From positions 124,001 to 188,000 of the forward strand of contig CBDCFC010000046.1 in NCBI GenBank assembly GCA_965215945.1: DNA of 64,000 nt. Direction: 5' to 3'. The DNA comes from JAHEKD01 sp965215945 (GTDB taxonomy: Bacteria > Pseudomonadota > Gammaproteobacteria > Arenicellales > JAHEKD01). Under the pieces are notes generated by a model. It had not been told where the DNA came from, made no database searches, and saw only the letters and a list, made by a program, of their open reading frames with translations. The translations under genes and the position numbers were made by a program. Position 1 is the first letter of the stretch. Every line of letters begins with the position of its first letter. Shown here piece by piece: positions 23,231 to 31,861 of this stretch.

Positions 23231-24513
23231 GTACTGAAATTATTGCCGTTAAAGGAAGGCGAGTTTGGGATTCACGTGGAAGACCTACGGTCGAAGTCGA
23301 GGTGCATCTGGCTAATGGTGGTATGGGTCGGGCAATCGCCCCTGCCGGAGCATCAACTGGAAGTGCTGAAGCCGTCGATAAGCGCGATGGTGGACCATCG
23401 TTCAACGGGCTTGATGTTACCCAGGCTGTCGCAAGTGTGAATGGGGAGCTCGCTAGTTTACTGTGTGGTCGAGACGCTACAGATCAGGTGCAGGCAGATC
23501 AGGCCATGATCGAATTGGACGGCACTGCTAACAAAAGTCGTTTAGGCGGTAATGCACTGGTCGCAACCTCGATGGCTATTGTACAGGCAGCGGCGTCAGG
23601 ATATGGGCAACCTGTATGGCGCTATCTTGGAGGAGAAGAAAAAGATTATAAATTACCTCTTCCAGAAATTCAGATTTTTGGCGGCGGTGCACATGCCGGG
23701 CGACGGGTTGATATACAGGATTTTATGGTTATTGCTGTCGGTGCTGAAAGTTATGAGCAATCACTGGAGTGGACGGCTGAGGTTTATATAAATGCAGCCC
23801 GTTTAATGGATGATGCTGGCTTGATGCAGGGTGTGGCTGATGAGGGAGGATTTTGGCCAGCTTTTGATTCTAACGAACAAGCCCTCGATTATTTGCTGCG
23901 CGCTATTGAGGGAGCTGGATTCATTCCCGGTGACGATGTAGCAATATCGCTTGATATTGCTGCAACAGATTTTGGTGAAAATGGTGAATATGTGTTAGCG
24001 AAGGACGGAAAAGTGGTCGATTCAGAAGGCCTTTCAGAAATGCTATTGAATTGGATAGATCACTATCCTATCGTCGCAATTGAAGATCCTTTGGCCGAAG
24101 ATGACGATATCGCAATGGCAAGATTCACCAAAGCTGTCGGTAACAGAGTCGAAGTCATTGCTGATGACTTTATCTGCACATCAGCTTCGAGAATCAGCAA
24201 AGCGGCAGCAATGGGTGCATGTAATACGGCGTTAATTAAACCTAATCAGGTAGGTACGTTAACTGAAGCCAGAGCAGCACTGGATATGGCCCGTGCAACG
24301 GGATGGGAGTCTATAGTCTCTGCAAGGTCAGGCGAAAGTGAAGACATAATCATCGTCCATCTCGCCGTTGGCTGGGGTGTTAAACAGCTTAAAGTTGGTT
24401 CATTTAGTCGATCAGAGCGCATGGCCAAGTGGAATGAAGGACTGCGAATTGCAGATGCGCTAAATCAAGAAGGTGGGATCCTGTTTGCCCGTAACACATT
24501 CCCCTGGCGATAA
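23227..24513 (+). CDS. Enolase-superfamily paralogue with changed active-site residues
   Basis: A 428-residue protein collinear with enolase: VWDSRGRPTVEVEV (13-26), loop AGASTG (40-45), GGAHA (153-157), DEGGF with Glu206, SLDIAATD with Asp243, IEDPLAED with Glu286, ADDF with Asp313, LIKPNQVGTLTE with Lys338, and LKVGSFSRSERMAKWNE with Lys389. These retain the metal ligands and the Lys345/Lys396 equivalents. Differences are notable: the yeast His373 position (SHRSGE) is Ala366 here (SARSGE), Glu168 is Asp165 (QDFM), and INGGxHA reads IFGGGAHA. It is therefore probably not the housekeeping enolase. Coupling to an APH-fold kinase suggests a specialised phospho-acid substrate, as with carboxyphosphoenolpyruvate synthase homologues. 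Confidence 0.85.
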   Translation: MSTEIIAVKGRRVWDSRGRPTVEVEVHLANGGMGRAIAPAGASTGSAEAVDKRDGGPSFNGLDVTQAVASVNGELASLLCGRDATDQVQADQAMIELDGTANKSRLGGNALVATSMAIVQAAASGYGQPVWRYLGGEEKDYKLPLPEIQIFGGGAHAGRRVDIQDFMVIAVGAESYEQSLEWTAEVYINAARLMDDAGLMQGVADEGGFWPAFDSNEQALDYLLRAIEGAGFIPGDDVAISLDIAATDFGENGEYVLAKDGKVVDSEGLSEMLLNWIDHYPIVAIEDPLAEDDDIAMARFTKAVGNRVEVIADDFICTSASRISKAAAMGACNTALIKPNQVGTLTEARAALDMARATGWESIVSARSGESEDIIIVHLAVGWGVKQLKVGSFSRSERMAKWNEGLRIADALNQEGGILFARNTFPWR

Positions 24514-24528
24514 GAGTAGGCATTATAT

Positions 24529-25092
24529 CTAGCAGGGAGATAAGCTAACCCCTTCTTTTTGTCCAAAATTTGTACGTAAATCATATAGTTTTTGTTCTTC
24601 TTGTATTTCGTTAAAGATTCTTTTATAGAGCTGATGTACTTTTTCATATAACTCTGCTTTTGAATCATGAGGAGGGAGTTGTGAGGCGCTAACGTTAAGT
24701 CTGCTTTCTAGTTGTTGATACAATTTGCTATGATTTTGTTCATGTTTTTCTAAAGCGGCCATGGCTTTATCACATTGTTCTGTGACGCAGTCGTTTACTG
24801 CGGATCTATTAATCCATTTCGGCAGGGTTATGACAATATTATGATTGATCGTTGCCGATTTAAATATAAATTTTCCGTCAGCATTTTTAACGATTTCAAA
24901 CTTATTTTCATCTGATTTGAATTCAGTCAAGCCGGCAGTGCCTGTAGGGCTGTTAATGGTTATCGCGTCATGTAATTCTTTTGTTGTAGTACCATTGACG
25001 GTATAGTATTTCATTGTGACTGTGGTGAGAGCTGTTGAACTTAAAGGATGAAACAAAAGCAACACAGCCAATAAATAGTTAACAGATTTCAT
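24529..25092 (-). CDS. Exported DUF922-like putative metallopeptidase
   Basis: A 187-residue protein with a signal peptide (MKSVNYLLAVLLLFHPLSSTALT). The N-terminal half resembles DUF922 (YYTVNGTTTKELHDAITINSP), and after Cys102 and Cys107 comes KAMAALEKHEQNHSKLYQQLE, with the HExxH-type zinc motif at residues 117-121. DUF922 proteins are predicted secreted Zn-dependent proteases; activity is untested in most. It converges on the enolase-like gene 15 bp away and lies upstream of nothing obviously related. A second protein with the very similar KHEQKH-type motif is encoded at 54837-55751. Confidence 0.75.
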   Translation of the reverse strand: MKSVNYLLAVLLLFHPLSSTALTTVTMKYYTVNGTTTKELHDAITINSPTGTAGLTEFKSDENKFEIVKNADGKFIFKSATINHNIVITLPKWINRSAVNDCVTEQCDKAMAALEKHEQNHSKLYQQLESRLNVSASQLPPHDSKAELYEKVHQLYKRIFNEIQEEQKLYDLRTNFGQKEGVSLSPC

Positions 25093-25134
25093 GCATGCAA
25101 CCCAAAATTGTTATGATAATCCAGGTGTTTGCTT

Positions 25135-26226
25135 TTATTGGTTTTTTTGATCAGTTGAATGAATTATTCCACCACCTAAACAAATTTCACCATCATAAAA
25201 CACCATTGACTGACCGGGTGTGACAGCTCGTTGTGGTTGATCAAAATATACCTCAGCTGTTTGATTTGAATAGAATTCAACTTTGCAGGGTTGATCCGTT
25301 TGTCTGTAGCGTGTTTTGGCAGTACAGGGCAATTTGTTTGCTGTATCAGCTTGATTAAGCAGGTGAATGTCAGTGACAAATACCTGCTGACTGAACAAAG
25401 CAGGGTGATCATGTCCCTGGGCGGCGTATAAAATGTTGTTTTCAATATCTTTTGATGCCACATACCAGGCTTCGCCTTCACCGCCAATACCCATGCCCTG
25501 ACGTTGGCCAAGGGTGTAATATATAAGGCCGTCATGCTGGCCTATCTTTTTTCCTTCTACGGATAAAATATCACCGTGATGCGGCTTTAAATAGTTACTC
25601 AGGAATTCCTTGAACTTGCGCTCACCAATAAAACAGATGCCGGTGCTATCTTTTTTATTGTGATTCTCAAAACCTAGTTGGCCGGCTATTTCTCTAACTT
25701 TGGGTTTGGTCATTTCGCCAATTGGAAATAGTGTTTTTGCTAGTGCATCTGGATTGATGGCATATAAAAAATACGACTGATCTTTGTTTTTATCAGCACC
25801 ACGCAGCAAGAAGTGTTGATTATCAGCTTGTTTATGCTGTGCATAATGGCCGGTGGCGATAAACTCTGCACCTAATTTTTCAGCATATTTTAAAAATTCT
25901 TTGAATTTAATTTCTCGATTACAAAGAATATCCGGGTTAGGTGTACGGCCCGCTTTGTATTCGTCAAGAAATTCTTCAAATACCCGTTCCCAGTACTCGT
26001 AAGAAAAATTAACGGTGTGCAGTTCGATATCCAGTTTGGTGCACACTTTTTCAGCGTCAAGCCGATCCTGTTCTGCTGCACAAAAAGATTCGGTATCATC
26101 TTCTTCCCAATTTTTCATGAATAAGCCAACAACATTGTATTCTTGTCGGCATAAAAGATGGGCGGTTACAGACGAATCTACACCACCCGAAAGACCGACT
26201 ACAACGGTTTTCGACGATGTATCCAT
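25135..26226 (-). CDS. mnmA: tRNA-specific 2-thiouridylase MnmA
   Basis: Forms 2-thiouridine at the wobble position 34 of tRNA-Glu, -Gln and -Lys. The 363-residue protein has the PP-loop VVVGLSGGVDSSVTA near the N-terminus, the catalytic cysteines in NPDILCNREIKF (Cys102) and STGICFIGERKFKEF (Cys198), the family block GHYAQ and ATGHY before them, and the C-terminal beta-barrel (YTLGQRQGMGIGG, AVTPGQSMVFYDGEICLGGG). Length and motifs are complete, so it is likely functional. The neighbouring exported protein gene starts 12 bp upstream, and a NudJ-like gene precedes that. Confidence 0.97.
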   Translation of the reverse strand: MDTSSKTVVVGLSGGVDSSVTAHLLCRQEYNVVGLFMKNWEEDDTESFCAAEQDRLDAEKVCTKLDIELHTVNFSYEYWERVFEEFLDEYKAGRTPNPDILCNREIKFKEFLKYAEKLGAEFIATGHYAQHKQADNQHFLLRGADKNKDQSYFLYAINPDALAKTLFPIGEMTKPKVREIAGQLGFENHNKKDSTGICFIGERKFKEFLSNYLKPHHGDILSVEGKKIGQHDGLIYYTLGQRQGMGIGGEGEAWYVASKDIENNILYAAQGHDHPALFSQQVFVTDIHLLNQADTANKLPCTAKTRYRQTDQPCKVEFYSNQTAEVYFDQPQRAVTPGQSMVFYDGEICLGGGIIHSTDQKNQ

Positions 26227-26237
26227 ACGCAGGTGCG

Positions 26238-26990
26238 CTAGTTAAACAAACCCTTAAAAGTGTTGCCGACTTTTTGAGTTAGGCTTTTTTCTTTTTCTTC
26301 TCCAGCTTGTTCAGGCTTATTGGCGTTATTCGTGTATGAGGTAAAGATTGATATATCCAGCCATTCTTTAGTAGGCTGAATCACCGGCATTTCACCGTTG
26401 GCATAGAACCAGGTATCCACCACATAGCGATCACCGGTTGTGTTTTCTTCCAACTGGCCGGTCCAATGTTGATCAAAAGCCGCACGTCGATAAGCACGCT
26501 TGATAACCTTGTGGTGTTTAATTAACCCATAGCGTTCCAACACATGCAGAAAAGTGGTCGTATTGATGGATTCATCAACACAGTCAAGTTGACCGGGGAA
26601 AGTCGCCCCTTCACCCAGGTTATAGCCGATATCTTTGTGGATGGGGGTGTACTTACCGGCGAGTTGCTCCATTCTGGCAACTGCCTTGCCAATTCGAATC
26701 CGTTCAGTTTTTGGTGATTTAGTTTGTGGTTTGAATAAGACTTCAACCGTTGACCATTCATCCGGTGTCAATGAAACATATTCTTTGATACGGCAACCAA
26801 AGTTGTAGCAGACAGGAATCATCTGCGGACTGATTTTTACTGGTGCTGGTTTTTCTGATTTGACGGTGTTGTTTGCTGTCTTTGAGCCGTATAATTTTGG
26901 CGCCGAGTTCTTGTTATCCGCTGCCATGGCTGAGCAAAGCATTAATCCTGCCATTACGCTCAAACAAAAACTAAAGAAATTTTTGATCAT
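26238..26990 (-). CDS. Exported protein of unknown function with a possible Cys-His-Asp triad
   Basis: A 250-residue protein with a signal peptide ending about MLCSAMAADNK. I do not recognise a named family. The central region GQLDCVDESINTTTFLHVLERYGLIKHH, then FDQHWTGQLEE and YVVDTWFYANGE, places Cys137, His175 and Asp192 in the order and spacing of a transglutaminase/papain-like triad, with VDTWFY resembling the usual V-D-x-W segment of transglutaminase-like folds. The protein would act in the periplasm. It sits between nudJ-like and mnmA genes, five and eleven bases apart, so is probably co-transcribed. The triad is inference from motif spacing. Confidence 0.7.
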   Translation of the reverse strand: MIKNFFSFCLSVMAGLMLCSAMAADNKNSAPKLYGSKTANNTVKSEKPAPVKISPQMIPVCYNFGCRIKEYVSLTPDEWSTVEVLFKPQTKSPKTERIRIGKAVARMEQLAGKYTPIHKDIGYNLGEGATFPGQLDCVDESINTTTFLHVLERYGLIKHHKVIKRAYRRAAFDQHWTGQLEENTTGDRYVVDTWFYANGEMPVIQPTKEWLDISIFTSYTNNANKPEQAGEEKEKSLTQKVGNTFKGLFN

Positions 26991-26995
26991 GCTTT

Positions 26996-27457
26996 TTAGC
27001 CTGTTATGTTCCCCAATATGTCCAGATTATAACGTATTCCATTGCAATAATCGTTAATTCCACGCAAAACCTGGGGGCTGCGTAGTTGCTCAGAGAGTGC
27101 TTCGATTTGTGCTTTAGATAACCATAAAGCTTCTAGAATATCGTTATCCTGAGGTTTTAACCGGTTCGTTGATATTTTGCCGGTAAATAAAAACCGTAAA
27201 TAGGTTCGTTGTTTGGCGGCTTGCCGCCATCTATAGATGCCAATCAGAGCGGTAGGTGTAAAATCAGTTCCAGTTTCTTCTAGCATCTCGCGCTTGATTG
27301 CATCAATTAGTGTTTCGTCATCTTCAAGGTGTCCGGCTGGTTGGTTATAAACGACCCGGCCAGATGACTTTTCTTTAACTAACAAAAATTGGTCACCATT
27401 ATTTACAATTGCTGCAACGGTCACCCGCGGTGTCCAAACTGCCATAATCAAGCTCAT
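26996..27457 (-). CDS. Nudix hydrolase, NudJ-like
   Basis: A 153-residue Nudix protein with a complete Nudix box GHLEDDETLIDAIKREMLEETG (residues about 42-63), preceded by PRVTVAAIVNNGDQFLLVKEK and followed by LIGIYRWRQAAKQRTYLRFLFTG, as in the E. coli phosphatase NudJ that acts on HMP-PP and nucleoside di/triphosphates. NudJ is often encoded beside mnmA, which matches here. The ATG at 27445 (MAVWTPRVTVAA) has GAG seven bases upstream and may be the true start instead of the one at 27457. Confidence 0.88.
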   Translation of the reverse strand: MSLIMAVWTPRVTVAAIVNNGDQFLLVKEKSSGRVVYNQPAGHLEDDETLIDAIKREMLEETGTDFTPTALIGIYRWRQAAKQRTYLRFLFTGKISTNRLKPQDNDILEALWLSKAQIEALSEQLRSPQVLRGINDYCNGIRYNLDILGNITG

Positions 27458-27538
27458 TTTTTGCGCAATTCTAACATATCTTGTTGAAATTCAAGGGAGA
27501 TTAGGAACCCGCATAAATATGTGCTGTCAAAGTAATAG

Positions 27539-27567
27539 TTGACTAAGCTGAACCTGGGCTAAATACT
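27539..27567 (+). promoter_or_regulatory. Candidate promoter of clpS-clpA
   Basis: TTGACT at 27539-27544 and AATACT at 27562-27567 are 17 bp apart, about 75 bp upstream of clpS. It is the best sigma-70-like pair in this 185-bp gap. Confidence 0.4.
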
Positions 27568-27642
27568 TGAATTACATAGCATTGACCGCACATTAGAAAC
27601 AGAGAATAATTATAGATTAAGGCTGAAAAAGCAAATAAATAG

Positions 27643-27963
27643 ATGAGTAACGATACGGAAAATGATCACAATGACGGGCTATTAGTTGCACCGGCGAAAC
27701 CCAAGCTTAAAAAGCCGCGTCAATATCGTGTGCTATTGATTAATGATGACTACACAACCATGGAATTCGTGGTCATGATATTAGAGAGTATTTTTTATAA
27801 AACTCGTGAAGAGGCGGTGCAAATCATGTTGCATGTACACCAAAAAGGTAAAGGAGTTTGCGGTATTTTCCCAAGAGAAATTGCCGAATCTAAAGTTCAA
27901 CAGGTGTTAGAAGTTGCAAAAGATAATGAGCATCCGCTGCAATGTACTCTGGAGCCAGAATAA
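27643..27963 (+). CDS. clpS: ATP-dependent Clp protease adaptor ClpS
   Basis: N-end-rule adaptor that delivers substrates with destabilising N-termini to ClpAP. The 106-residue protein has a flexible N-terminal tail (MSNDTENDHNDGLLVAPAKPKLKKP) and the folded core PRQYRVLLINDDYTTMEFVVMILESIF, VQIMLHVHQKGKGVCGIFPREIAESKV, with the Asp-Asp-x-Thr-x-Met substrate pocket (DDYTTM). It is immediately followed by clpA, sharing the bases TAATG. Confidence 0.97.
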   Translation: MSNDTENDHNDGLLVAPAKPKLKKPRQYRVLLINDDYTTMEFVVMILESIFYKTREEAVQIMLHVHQKGKGVCGIFPREIAESKVQQVLEVAKDNEHPLQCTLEPE

Positions 27964-30251
27964 TGTTATCGAAAGTACTAGAAACTACGTTGAATCGGGC
28001 CATTCAATATGCGCATCAGTCACGCCATGAATTTGTGACTGTCGAACATTTGTTAGCGGCAATGATTGATGATGAAGTAGCACTGGAAATTTTTGCTGCC
28101 TGCGATGTTGATGTTAATTTGTTAAAAGAAGATCTGGATAATTTTTTAAAAGATCAAGTTCCCCTTTTACCTGATGACGATAACCTGGCCACACAACCCG
28201 GCGTAGGTTTTCAACGCGTTTTACAACGCGCTATTTTGCACGTGCAGAGCAGTGGTAAAAAGGAGGTTAATAGCGGTAATGTGTTGGTGGCAATTTTTGC
28301 AGAACAAGAGTCACATGCGGTTTATTTTCTTAATAAGCAAGATGTCCGGCGTTTGGATGTTGTTAATTTCATTTCACATGGAATCAGCAAGCGGATGGAA
28401 GCCGGATCAACTGAACACCTGGTTGAGGATGAGGAAGTTCAGGATGAGGAGAAAAGTAAAAACCCACTTGAGCAATTTGCCCGTAATCTAAATGAGATGG
28501 CAAATGAGGGCAGAATTGATCCATTAATCGGCCGTGAGCTCGAGGTTGAGCGCACCATTCAAATTCTTTGCCGACGTCGCAAAAATAATCCACTGTATGT
28601 AGGTGAAGCAGGTGTCGGGAAAACTGCGATTGCTGAAGGATTAGCGAAAAAAATTCATGACCAGCAAGTGCCGGAAATCCTAAGCGAAAGTACGATTTGG
28701 GCGCTGGATCTTGGGGCTTTATTAGCAGGAACCAAGTATCGTGGTGACTTTGAGCAGCGCTTGAAAGGAGTGCTTAAGGAGCTAAAAAAAGATCCTGAGG
28801 CAATACTATTTATCGACGAAATCCACACTTTGATAGGAGCAGGAGCGGCTTCAGGCGGAGCCATGGATGCCTCAAATATTCTCAAGCCTTTATTGTCTAC
28901 GGGTGAGATCAAATGTATTGGTTCAACAACATTCCAGGAATATCGAAATATTTTTGAAAAGGATCGAGCGCTTTCCCGCCGCTTTCAGAAAATTGATGTC
29001 ACCGAACCAACTATTGCAGAAACAATTGATATTCTCAAAGGTTTGAAATCACGATTTGAAGCACACCACCAAGTTACATACACTAACGATGCAATTCAAA
29101 CGGCGGCTGAATTAGCGTCACGATATATTAATGACCGCTTTATGCCGGATAAAGCCATTGATGTGATTGACGAAGCGGGTGCCCGCACTCACCTTGCGCC
29201 CGAGGGCAATCGAAAAAATGTGGTCGATGTCACTGATGTCGAAATAGTCGTGGCAAAAATGGCACGCATTCCACCTAAGCAAGTGTCTTCCTCAGATAAG
29301 GATTCTTTAAAGACGCTTGAGCGGGATTTGAAAATGGTGGTGTTTGGTCAGGATAAGGCGATTGAAACGTTGTCCTCTGCTGTTAAGTTGGCTCGTTCGG
29401 GGTTAGGGAATCCGGATAAACCAACCGGCGCTTTCCTGTTTTCCGGTCCAACAGGTGTAGGCAAAACCGAAGTAACCAAGCAATTAGCACATGTGATGGG
29501 GATTGAATTAATCCGTTTTGATATGTCTGAATACATGGAACGGCATTCGGTGGCCAGGTTAATCGGTGCACCACCTGGATATGTCGGTTTTGATCAAGGC
29601 GGATTGTTGACCGATGCAGTGACTAAAAATCCTCATGCTGTTTTGTTGCTGGATGAGATTGAAAAAGCACATCCGGATGTTTTTAATTTACTCCTGCAAG
29701 TGATGGATCATGGCACCTTGACCGATAATAACGGACGCAAAGCAGATTTTCGCAATGTCATTATTGTGATGACCACCAACGCCGGTGCCGAGGTGGCAGC
29801 CAGAGCTTCAATAGGGTTTGCTCAGCAGGATCATTCCAGTGATGATACGGAAGTGATTAAGAAAACCTTCAGCCCTGAATTTCGTAATCGCCTGGACGGT
29901 ATTATTCGCTTTAATTCTCTGGACGAAAAAACCATTATGCACATTGTTGATAAATTTATTATGCAATTGGAAGAACAACTTGCGGATAAAAATGTCAGCA
30001 TCAGTTTGGATAATAAGGCACGGCAGTGGTTGGCTACCAACGGTTATGATAAAGCAATGGGAGCCAGGCCGATGGAGCGTTTGATCCAGGACAAAGTAAA
30101 ACGAGCACTGGCAGACGAATTGTTATTCGGGCAACTTAGCAATGGTGGCGAAGTCAGCGTAACTGTTAGTGACGAGAAAGATGATTTGAGCTTCCATATC
30201 GGCACTGATCTGCTTGAACATAATCCCGATGAGGCGGAAGCGATTCACTAA
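27963..30251 (+). CDS. clpA: ATP-dependent Clp protease ATP-binding subunit ClpA
   Basis: AAA+ unfoldase of 762 residues when started at the ATG at 27963 (MLSKVLETTLNRAIQYAHQ), the normal ClpA N-terminus; the in-frame ATG at 27942 lies inside clpS. Domains: N-domain (1-145) for ClpS binding, D1 with GEAGVGKTAIAEGLA and LFIDEIHTLIGAGAASGGAMDASN, D2 with FSGPTGVGKTEVTKQLA and VLLLDEIEKAHPD, and the C-terminal region after it. The ClpP-binding loop region with IGF-like sequence appears as SIGFAQQDHSSDD. It assembles with ClpP, not encoded here, to degrade N-end-rule substrates. TAATG coupling with clpS implies joint translation. Confidence 0.97.
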   Translation: MLSKVLETTLNRAIQYAHQSRHEFVTVEHLLAAMIDDEVALEIFAACDVDVNLLKEDLDNFLKDQVPLLPDDDNLATQPGVGFQRVLQRAILHVQSSGKKEVNSGNVLVAIFAEQESHAVYFLNKQDVRRLDVVNFISHGISKRMEAGSTEHLVEDEEVQDEEKSKNPLEQFARNLNEMANEGRIDPLIGRELEVERTIQILCRRRKNNPLYVGEAGVGKTAIAEGLAKKIHDQQVPEILSESTIWALDLGALLAGTKYRGDFEQRLKGVLKELKKDPEAILFIDEIHTLIGAGAASGGAMDASNILKPLLSTGEIKCIGSTTFQEYRNIFEKDRALSRRFQKIDVTEPTIAETIDILKGLKSRFEAHHQVTYTNDAIQTAAELASRYINDRFMPDKAIDVIDEAGARTHLAPEGNRKNVVDVTDVEIVVAKMARIPPKQVSSSDKDSLKTLERDLKMVVFGQDKAIETLSSAVKLARSGLGNPDKPTGAFLFSGPTGVGKTEVTKQLAHVMGIELIRFDMSEYMERHSVARLIGAPPGYVGFDQGGLLTDAVTKNPHAVLLLDEIEKAHPDVFNLLLQVMDHGTLTDNNGRKADFRNVIIVMTTNAGAEVAARASIGFAQQDHSSDDTEVIKKTFSPEFRNRLDGIIRFNSLDEKTIMHIVDKFIMQLEEQLADKNVSISLDNKARQWLATNGYDKAMGARPMERLIQDKVKRALADELLFGQLSNGGEVSVTVSDEKDDLSFHIGTDLLEHNPDEAEAIH

Positions 30252-30315
30252 ATTTGCTTAAACTAGACTCACAGAATCAACAAGGATGATAGAGCTTGTA
30301 TATTTTGTTCCATGG

Positions 30316-30549
30316 TTAAATACGATTATATCTTCGCAGAAATTCCCCGGACGATTCTACTAACATTTTTTCACCATACTGACTGGCAAAAACATAAGCC
30401 TGTGTCATAAAAAAACAGGCCTCATCAGTTTCTCCGTTTTGCTCGAATAACAGGCCAGCATCATAGTAAATTTTGGCCATTTCTATTGGTTCATCTGTTG
30501 CGGTCAGCTTGTCATCAAGTGCCTGGATTAGTGTTGCTATTTCAGGCAT
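30316..30549 (-). CDS. Small helical protein of unknown function
   Basis: A 77-residue reading frame, all predicted helical and TPR-like in look (IEMAKIYYDAGLLFEQNGETDEACFFMTQAYVFASQYGEKM). No signal peptide or membrane segment. It starts just downstream of the Rieske oxygenase gene on the same strand (about 20 bp), and its codon usage and amino-acid composition look like a real gene. I cannot assign a function; a protein-protein interaction role is only a guess from the helix pairing. Confidence 0.6.
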   Translation of the reverse strand: MPEIATLIQALDDKLTATDEPIEMAKIYYDAGLLFEQNGETDEACFFMTQAYVFASQYGEKMLVESSGEFLRRYNRI

Positions 30550-30570
30550 AAATGATTTTGGGTTTAAAAG

Positions 30571-31716
30571 CTACAGTAGCTGCTTGGCCACCCACTGATG
30601 GAAGCAATGAGTGGCAATGTCCATGGTCGGTGAGAATCGGCCGCCATCAAAATCAGGTGCATAACGACCTTTCTGCATTCCTTCAACGGCGAATACATCT
30701 TCCTGAAAAACTTCGGTCCACATGTCGCTTCTTACTTGGCGTAGATCAGCCCAGTCATCGCTACACATCATTGGATTTGCATAGTAAATTTCGACTCGTT
30801 CTTCGGTTTCATCAACACTGACCGGTGTCACATGAATAACAAAAAGATGATCTTTATGAACCCCTATCTGAATATTCGGATAAAAGGATATATATTCTGC
30901 CGCCTGATTCCATTTCTCTGAAAGACCCGGAAAAGTTGCAAACTCACGCCCCGAGTCATCCAATTTGGGGTTGTAAACCATTGTTCCGGTACCAGAATAA
31001 CGGCCTTGTTCAACGATGTAGTAATGGTCCTGCAATCGAGAGTAACTGTTCAGACCCGGATGTACCCATGGTAGGTGATAATATTCACTGGTATTTTCGA
31101 TAGGTAACTTCCAGTTGCTTTTAACAGTAAGGCGGATGGTGGAGTCGTCACCGCCATGATAAATCTTCTGATCCTTGAATTCATGCCAGCGTTTAAACAG
31201 TTTTGAGGCATGTTCTTCAAAATCAGGAGCATCACCGGAAAGATTAATAAATATCATATCCAGCCAAACATGACTACGGACTTCCAAAAGCCCGGTTTCT
31301 TCACGGTCTATCGAAGCATGTTTGTTATGTCCGGCACCACCAACATGAGGTGTTGCATAGAGCTCACCGTTTAACTTGTAACACCAGGAGTGGTAGGGGC
31401 AGCGAATAACGCCAACAATATTCTCTGGTTCTTCCACAAGTTTCATGCCTCGGTGTCGGCAGACATTGTTAAAGACCCTGATCGTATTGTCTCTATCACG
31501 CGTAATTAATAACGGTATTCCGGCAAAATCAATTGGCGCAACATCGCCACAATTCGGCACGTCTTTACCAAATCCTAGGCAAAACCAGTTTGGATAAAAT
31601 ACTTTCTCGATTTCATTTTTAAACTCAGCCGGATCGATGTAACTTTCATTGGGCAAACCATTGGCCTTGCTGATAGGTTGAATTACGCTTTCGAGTGGTT
31701 GTGCGCGCGCCTGCAT
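30571..31716 (-). CDS. Rieske [2Fe-2S] ring-hydroxylating oxygenase alpha subunit
   Basis: A 381-residue non-haem iron oxygenase. The Rieske cluster ligands are CRHRG (Cys86, His88) and CPYHSW (Cys106, His109), 17 residues apart. The catalytic domain contains ENTSEYYHLPWVHPGL with the two mononuclear-iron His, and the carboxylate ligand in FQEDVFAVEGMQKGR. The size and the (N/E)xxEYYH motif resemble the group that includes glycine betaine and carnitine/stachydrine demethylases as well as aromatic oxygenases. No ferredoxin or reductase partner is encoded nearby. A DgcA-like demethylase gene lies at 60232 in the same window, which is consistent with a methylammonium role but is not proof. Confidence 0.9.
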   Translation of the reverse strand: MQARAQPLESVIQPISKANGLPNESYIDPAEFKNEIEKVFYPNWFCLGFGKDVPNCGDVAPIDFAGIPLLITRDRDNTIRVFNNVCRHRGMKLVEEPENIVGVIRCPYHSWCYKLNGELYATPHVGGAGHNKHASIDREETGLLEVRSHVWLDMIFINLSGDAPDFEEHASKLFKRWHEFKDQKIYHGGDDSTIRLTVKSNWKLPIENTSEYYHLPWVHPGLNSYSRLQDHYYIVEQGRYSGTGTMVYNPKLDDSGREFATFPGLSEKWNQAAEYISFYPNIQIGVHKDHLFVIHVTPVSVDETEERVEIYYANPMMCSDDWADLRQVRSDMWTEVFQEDVFAVEGMQKGRYAPDFDGGRFSPTMDIATHCFHQWVAKQLL

Positions 31717-31861
31717 AGTCAGTCCTCAAGCTCAACGGGTTGTGTATGCGAATGGCTAGAACTTACTCCGATAATTACGATTTTGCAAGCGGGAAAAATT
31801 CAATTCAGGCCATTTTTATTAGTTTGCATCAAGCGGATAAATTAGCGCTGTTAATGATTCT

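Noticed and set aside
23227..24513. Housekeeping enolase (eno)
   Set aside because: The His373 equivalent is Ala and Glu168 is Asp, and the gene is coupled to a kinase instead of pyrG/kdsA, the usual eno neighbours.
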